A stretch of 64,000 nucleotides of DNA from the NCBI GenBank assembly GCA_030998225.1, contig JAPYXD010000169.1, positions 248,001-312,000 on the forward strand. The letters are read 5' to 3'. Source of the DNA: Diplolepis rosae. Taxonomy: Eukaryota; Arthropoda; Insecta; Hymenoptera; Diplolepididae. The translations under genes were made by a program, and so were the position numbers. Under the pieces are notes generated by a model that saw only the letters and a program-made list of their open reading frames with translations, searched no databases and was not told the DNA's origin. This document shows, one piece after another, positions 59,351 through 64,000 of this stretch; the first letter of the stretch is position 1; each line of letters opens with the position of its first letter.

Positions 59351-60407
59351 TGAGTCATTATAAATTTACAGTTTCTTTTTGCTGAGCGTTATCTTAGATT
59401 ATTTATTGTTAATTATAGATTGTTTATAACAATTTTAAAAAAACTACATGTAAAATTTTGTTTGTAAATAAAGTGAAATTAGTAAAAATATAATTTTAAT
59501 TTATAAAAATTCAAAAAAGTTATAATAATAATTTCAAAATATAATTTAATTATTTTTATTTGTTTATAACAATAATTAATATTTTTACTCTTTTATTAGG
59601 AAATAAGATAATAAAATAAAAATATAATTCTATAAAATATTCAAATAAATAAATAATCGCTCAATTTTCGTAAAATTATAATGTTAAATAATACATTTCT
59701 TAAAATTATAACAATATATATATATATATATTTTGTACCAACCACGTGTGTCTTATAAATTATAATGATCTATTTTATTAATTTATTGAATTATAAATTG
59801 TTTTTTTAAATAAGTAAAATTGTTCATAACAAGGATATGATAAGATTCGAGTTATGCACAATTTATTTTTCTCTAGACTGGACAAGTTAGGCTCAAGCTC
59901 AGATCCTTGGACAATCTTTGCAAATAAAAATATTCTGTTCCTTAACAGAGTTAAAATTAAAGTTATAAACAATACAATCACAAGCACTTCGAACTTTGCC
60001 CTACCCAATGATCGTAATCAATGGTGACCGTTCAACGTACCCAAAAGGGACTTATACTCTTGTGTGCTGTTTTTTTGTTTGTTTTAACTTAAATCAAAAC
60101 TTAGTTAACAAATTAGAATAATTTTTTAAATAAGATAAGTTACTTAATCACTTAGGTTAGCCTCAAGGTCAGATCCCTGCGTGATTTTTCAAACTTATTT
60201 TATTTTATACAATTTATAAAAATTATAAAATTTCAAAGAAATGATTTGATTATTAAATCATTAAGGTTAGCCTCAAGGTCAAATCCCTTTGTGATCTAAC
60301 AAATCTATTTTATTGAAATTTCAAGTTACAAGTTGAAATAATATTTCATAATCATTTATTTATTCACTAGAAATAATCAATGTGTTAATTTTCAATTGAC
60401 TTGTGTT
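59351..60407 (-). other. E4 leader with three repeated motifs
   Basis: The untranslated leader between primer site and gag is AT-rich and has no gene. A motif near GGTTAGCCTCAAGGTCAGAT recurs at 60155-60185, 60265-60295 and, more changed, 59885-59916. Such repeats could be packaging, insulator-like or splicing-control sites; nothing in the sequence tells which. A TA microsatellite lies near 59710-59730. Confidence 0.6.
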
Positions 60408-60425
60408 TCCCGGGCCGATGCACCA
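60408..60425 (-). other. E4 primer-binding site (tRNA-Gly type)
   Basis: The minus strand reads TGGTGCATCGGCC and then CGGGAA. The first 13 bases match the complement of the 3' end of insect tRNA-Gly(GCC), as I recall it; one extra C follows before the match goes on. It lies 14 bases from the 5' LTR, a little farther than usual. Confidence 0.65.
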
Positions 60426-60439
60426 GGAAAAAGGAAGTA

Positions 60440-61010
60440 TGTTACGTCACAAGTACGCAAATTTACTTACTTTGATCGAAGATTCCTCGTTTTAAGTTAG
60501 GATCGAATGATCCTCGCTTAGGGATGAGGATAAGTCAATGAAAGACACAATGATTATGAAAATAATACAAATTTACGACACTGTTCGAAGATCCTTACAA
60601 GATCTATTCAAGTCTACGATGACTTTTACGACTCCCGAACTTGGATTTGAAATTGTACCGGTCGAATTTTATTAATCTCAAACTCAGAGATTTTCGAAGT
60701 TAAATTGAAATGCTGCACTGGACTATTGTCGCGAGACCGGTTATAAATCCGAAGGAAAATTTAAGTGTCGAACTAGACGAAGAATTTACTGACTGCTTTC
60801 TCTTGGTGTGGGCCTCTTTTATATTTTTTCATACAAATTGACGGTCAGCGAAAATCGTGACGTAGTCATATCTTCTTAGAGGAGAAGGGACCCTATACTG
60901 CTCCCTACTTCCCCTACTCCCTATTCCCCTTTATCGATTTTCTCATAGATTTCTAACTCAAACCAGCCTGTGTGTATTATATACATTCAAATACGTCGCG
61001 GGACGTGACA
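60440..61010 (-). repeat. E4 5' LTR, 571 bp, internally deleted
   Basis: Same ends as the 3' LTR, but lacking about 280 bp between two CAAAT repeats. About four substitutions were noted in the shared part (for example near 60805, 60828, 60855 and 60890). The deletion may remove promoter or polyadenylation signals. Confidence 0.9.
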
Positions 61011-61677
61011 ATACCTATAACCTTATTTATTATTATAAACAATCTTTCCCATTGCATGGAGATTGTTGTTTTAATTTTGAGTTTTCTTAATATGTTTAGG
61101 TCCTTGAACCGACCCCTTTACCTGCCTCTGCTGACCGTGCATAAGCGCTCAGGTTACGAGAACCGTGAATGAACTATTTATTGTTTATTTGAGTCTTGCG
61201 TAAATACTTCGCTTGGGTAATAATAAAATATTTTTATGAAATTAGAACTTATTATAACTTTTAATATTTTATTCACGGTTTGCTCGTAACAAACCACACC
61301 GGAATATTGCGCTTTCGTCCCCGAGAGCAGGGGTGGTACAAGGAAGGCCTCACACAACATTTGGACATTCCATTAACATCAATTAAAATTACTAAATCGT
61401 TGATAATAATTCTTAATTAATGGACTTTTCCCTCTTACCTTAGCATTAAGTTCAATTTGTGTATCACATTAAAAAGAAAAAAAGAAAACAATTAATGGCT
61501 ATGATCGACATGTCGTCGTCCCAACATTCGGGTTCAAATTAGCCTAGCTTTTCCTCCGTCTTCCTTTTACATTGGTTGCAAGCTTTGTGCTGGTAATCGG
61601 GTAGCTGCCTTCGATGTGGAAGTACTGATTGGTGCGGTCCTGTTCTTTGGAGCAGGTGTATTCGTGGTGGTGGTGTA
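61011..61677. other. Spacer between E4 and E5
   Basis: No gene is supported. GGTTACGAGAACCGTGAAT near 61150 and ATTCACGGTTTGCTCGTAAC near 61270 are an imperfect inverted pair, about 120 bp apart, which may mark an LTR remnant. The region should include the 3' end of E5, but the LTR is not proven. Confidence 0.4.
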
Positions 61678-62322
61678 TCATTGTTCTATTCTGAATTCAT
61701 GTGAATGGGAATCATCTGCTTGATTGCCCGCTGGTTCCTCAGCGAAACGAATAGCTGGTTGATCCTCGGCTTTACCCCTTCGTTTTGGGCATGGCCTCCA
61801 ATTTGTCACTGCTGTTATCAGTTTGGCGCGACCATCGTCGTATGTGAGAAGGCCAGCGACGGGGCCGATGATGCCTCCCAGGAATCCTAGCATTGGGGTT
61901 GTTCTTCGTCGTCTTAGCCCCTGGGGCAAGTGTGCTGGTAATTGGGCATCGGTTCGTCGGTTTAGTTCTTCTGCCTCATGGGTTATTTCCTGATGTAATT
62001 TGTAGGCAGCTTCCCATTTACTTTCCAGATGGAAACTTTTTATTAGATGTTGACATTCAGCTCCCAGCATCGGTTGGCACATTGCGGTGAGCGCAGTTAG
62101 CCGTGATTTATACGCCTCCAATCGAAGGCATAGCTTCTGAGTGTCCAGGAAGCTGGTGATCCTCCAGGTGGAAACTCTGCTCCTCATTACGCCCTGGTAT
62201 TCGTAGTAGAGGCCGGTACTGGCCTCAAAGGGCAGGATCCGGTAGGTCTCGGTCCCTTGGCTGATGGTGTTTTTGAGCATGGCACTTGCTGCCAGAAATA
62301 ATAATAGAATGGTGGTTTCCAT
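61678..62322 (-). pseudogene. E5 envelope glycoprotein with internal deletion
   Basis: The ORF starts with a signal peptide (METTILLLFLAASAML) and the STGLYYEYQG region of F-like envelopes. A furin site (RRRR) and a Gly-rich fusion-peptide-like stretch (MLGFLGGIIGPVAGLL) follow. Soon after TYDDGRA the sequence passes straight to a charged tail, so most of the second subunit, including the membrane anchor, is missing. An acceptor (AATTTCACAG) lies 8 bases before the ATG. The frame itself is open, which suggests one in-frame deletion. Confidence 0.75.
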
Positions 62323-62541
62323 GATGTTACCTGTGAAATTTTATTGTCGTTAGTCATAGTTCTAGTATGGGAAGTTGGGCACAAGTCGCCAGGGTTGATT
62401 CGAGGGGAAGTCCCCTTTATTGGTGTAATACATATATGTATGTATATATTTATTATATTTTTATTTTAGTTATTTCTCCTTGGCGACATGTCCTCAACTT
62501 CAGTGCCTGGTTATGATGCACACCAGCAAACCTCCAATACT

Positions 62542-63705
62542 TCATCCATGAAAGATCAAAAGCTTGTCGGCGTGCTTCATGCAACGCTCCCCGAACTTGT
62601 CCTCTAGGATTACGTTATTGTTTTCGGTAAACCCGGCAATAGTGAATGGTCCTTCTCTCCTACTGTCGAATTTCCCTTCCCTAACTTCTTTTATTGCGTA
62701 GACTTGGTCACCTACTTTACCCTTCAAGGGTCGAGATTTGCGATCGTAGAATTCCTTTGAGCGTTGTTTGACCCTGACCAAATTCCGTGTCGCGATTTTC
62801 TGTATTTCCGATAGTCGGACTATCAGGTCACGCAAGTAGGAGCCGTAGGTTTCCAGTTCCTCGCCCTGGGGGAAGGAACTAGGGGTCCTAGCTAATCGCC
62901 CAAACACTAGCTCATAGGGTGTAAAATTGGTCGCCTCGTAAACCGAGGTATTATAGGCGAACATTGCGAACGGAAGCAGACGATCCCAGTCATCGAAGTC
63001 GCTCGCGTAATATTTGATATAATCCGTTAATACAATATGACTTCGTTCCAACGAACCATTGGTCTGAGGTCGATAGCCCGAAGTCGTCAGCTGTTTGATA
63101 TTGAACAGCTCTTCCAATTTCCTCATGAGTTTGCTTACAAAACTTCCTCCTCTGTCCGTAAGTATGGCTCTAGGAACGCCATATTGCGAAAAGATGGTCG
63201 TCGCGACGGCGTGTGCGATGGTGGTGGTCTTGAGGTTTGGAATAGGGACCGCGATGCAGTACTTGCTGAAGTTGTCCTGCATCGTGAGAATGTGGCGATT
63301 TCCGTTAGGGGTAGTTGGTAATTTACCGACTGTATCAAGAGACACCTTGTCGAACGGTTCAGCCGGAGTGTCGGTGATGAGCATGGGTTCCCGGGTTCGA
63401 GCTCGCACGAGTTTTTGTTCGAAACAGCTCTTACAACATCGAATAAATTCCGTGATTTGATCTCTCAGCCCGGGCCAGGTGTACCGCTCCCTAATTCTCC
63501 TGTAGGTTTTGGTTATGCCCTTATGGCCTCCTATGAGGCTGCTGTGGTATTCTTCGATTATCTTGGGCCTCGTTTCAGGAGGTGGAACCTGAATCTTCCC
63601 GTGGCAAACTGTGACAGTTATGTCACCACTCCGGAATATTTCAGACAGAATGTCTGTCATTTTATTCTGAGGCAAGGAGCCCAGGAGGTCTCCTGAATTT
63701 GCCAT
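62542..63705 (-). CDS. E5 integrase, intact domains
   Basis: All three parts are in one frame of about 387 codons. These are the zinc-binding HHCC region (GGHKGITKTY, CCKSCFEQK), the catalytic core (LDTVGKLP with the first Asp, TDRGGSF with the second, GSLERSH with the Glu) and the C-terminal region (FAYNTSVYEAT, ELVFGRLAR, then GDQVYAI). It would be the C-terminal part of Pol, not a separate protein. It is the best preserved integrase in the window. Confidence 0.9.
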   Translation of the reverse strand: MANSGDLLGSLPQNKMTDILSEIFRSGDITVTVCHGKIQVPPPETRPKIIEEYHSSLIGGHKGITKTYRRIRERYTWPGLRDQITEFIRCCKSCFEQKLVRARTREPMLITDTPAEPFDKVSLDTVGKLPTTPNGNRHILTMQDNFSKYCIAVPIPNLKTTTIAHAVATTIFSQYGVPRAILTDRGGSFVSKLMRKLEELFNIKQLTTSGYRPQTNGSLERSHIVLTDYIKYYASDFDDWDRLLPFAMFAYNTSVYEATNFTPYELVFGRLARTPSSFPQGEELETYGSYLRDLIVRLSEIQKIATRNLVRVKQRSKEFYDRKSRPLKGKVGDQVYAIKEVREGKFDSRREGPFTIAGFTENNNVILEDKFGERCMKHADKLLIFHG

Positions 63706-64000
63706 TCGCCAGCTGGAGATTTTTCAGCCCCTGAGTCACATCCTTCCAGTCAATTTCGTCAAAGTGTCGTTTCTTCACTACGATCGAGTAGGTCTTGTGT
63801 TGTCCGTGCGAAGTGACCAGGACTTGCCCCTTTTTTGGGGCGGCTTTCCAAGGCGTCTTGGTGTTCAAGACGTTCGGTGGCCACAAGTAGCTTTGCAATA
63901 GCGTTTGTGGGCTCGCAGTCTTCAGAAAGAAAATCGCGTAGTTGTCTGGTCGGTAAGTCAGTGGTTCTGTCCACTCGTTCTTAATGTTGTGCACCTCCGT
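63662..64000 (-). pseudogene. E5 Pol linker, cut by the window edge
   Basis: Open from 63994 to 63662 in a frame different from the integrase, and running off the end. It resembles the linker between RNase H and integrase in this group. One frameshift near 63670-63705 separates it from the integrase. Confidence 0.55.

Larger units (their letters stand above)
41361..61010 (-). mobile_element. E4: 19.65-kb LTR element with viral-type accessory genes
   Basis: Matching LTRs (41361-42214 and 60440-61010) share their ends, TGTTACGTCACAAG and GGGACGTGACA. ATAC flanks both outer sides (41357-41360, 61011-61014). A purine tract and a primer site lie at the proper inner edges for a minus-strand element. 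In transcription order it holds gag, protease, RT, RNase H, integrase, a CARD-like ORF, a chuvirus-like glycoprotein, two dsRNA-binding ORFs, an F-like envelope, two genes on the opposite strand, two cysteine-rich ORFs and a third dsRNA-binding ORF. Usual Gypsy elements are 5-9 kb. The pol motifs place it in Ty3/Gypsy. Confidence 0.9.
61678..64000 (-). mobile_element. E5: 3' half of an envelope-bearing Gypsy element
   Basis: Integrase (63705-62542) is followed by an envelope gene (62322-61678), with Pol linker upstream to the window edge. This is GC-richer than E4, so it is a separate family. The rest lies outside the window. Confidence 0.85.

Noticed and set aside
41361..61010. Polinton/Maverick or an integrated large DNA virus
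   Set aside because: No protein-primed DNA polymerase, capsid or packaging ATPase is visible, and LTRs, primer site and polypurine tract fit an LTR retroelement.

Overview
This looks like a piece of an AT-rich arthropod genome, most likely an insect. Gene families, short spliceosomal introns and retroelement types all fit; I cannot name a species, and a hymenopteran is only a guess. I recognise no ordinary host gene. Nearly all of the 64 kb is nested mobile DNA.

Region 1 (1-15.5 kb). A broken tnp2-like transposase gene lies on the plus strand (129-2452). A second one, on the minus strand, is split between 3914-5225 and 14944-15523. It was first entered by a short SINE-like sequence (9-bp direct repeats), which was then entered by a 9.4-kb hAT transposon (5473-14889). 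The hAT has an exact 8-bp target duplication, an intact transposase and, unusually, inverted repeats about 2.96 kb long.

Region 2 (15.5-41.3 kb). This holds non-coding spacer, a hAT-type MITE, and decayed Ty3/Gypsy elements: E1 (plus strand, with a furin-site envelope gene), E2 and E3 (minus strand). Between E2 and E3 lie a tandem array of tRNA-like units of about 380 bp, two small DNA transposons and a solo-LTR-like segment. A foldback insertion with a tRNA-like head sits in the E3 protease.

Region 3 (41,361-61,010) is the most remarkable. It is a 19,650-bp minus-strand LTR element (E4) with matching LTRs, a 4-bp target duplication (ATAC), a polypurine tract and a tRNA-Gly-type primer site. 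Beyond gag, protease, RT, RNase H and integrase it carries a CARD-like protein, a chuvirus-like glycoprotein, a second baculovirus-F-like envelope, three ORFs combining double-stranded-RNA-binding domains with (mostly) zinc knuckles, and two cysteine-rich ORFs. Two genes with short introns run on the opposite strand, one with a clear TATA/Inr promoter. Most accessory start codons directly follow a good 3' splice site. The layout is that of a complex endogenous retrovirus with candidate genes for blocking RNAi and apoptosis. This copy is defective: frames are broken in gag, pol and both envelope genes, and most of the integrase core is missing. The LTRs remain almost identical, so insertion was recent.

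Region 4 (61-64 kb). This is the 3' half of another minus-strand Gypsy element (E5), with an intact integrase and an internally deleted envelope gene. Four of the five Gypsy elements point the same way, so a piRNA-cluster-like locus is possible but untested.
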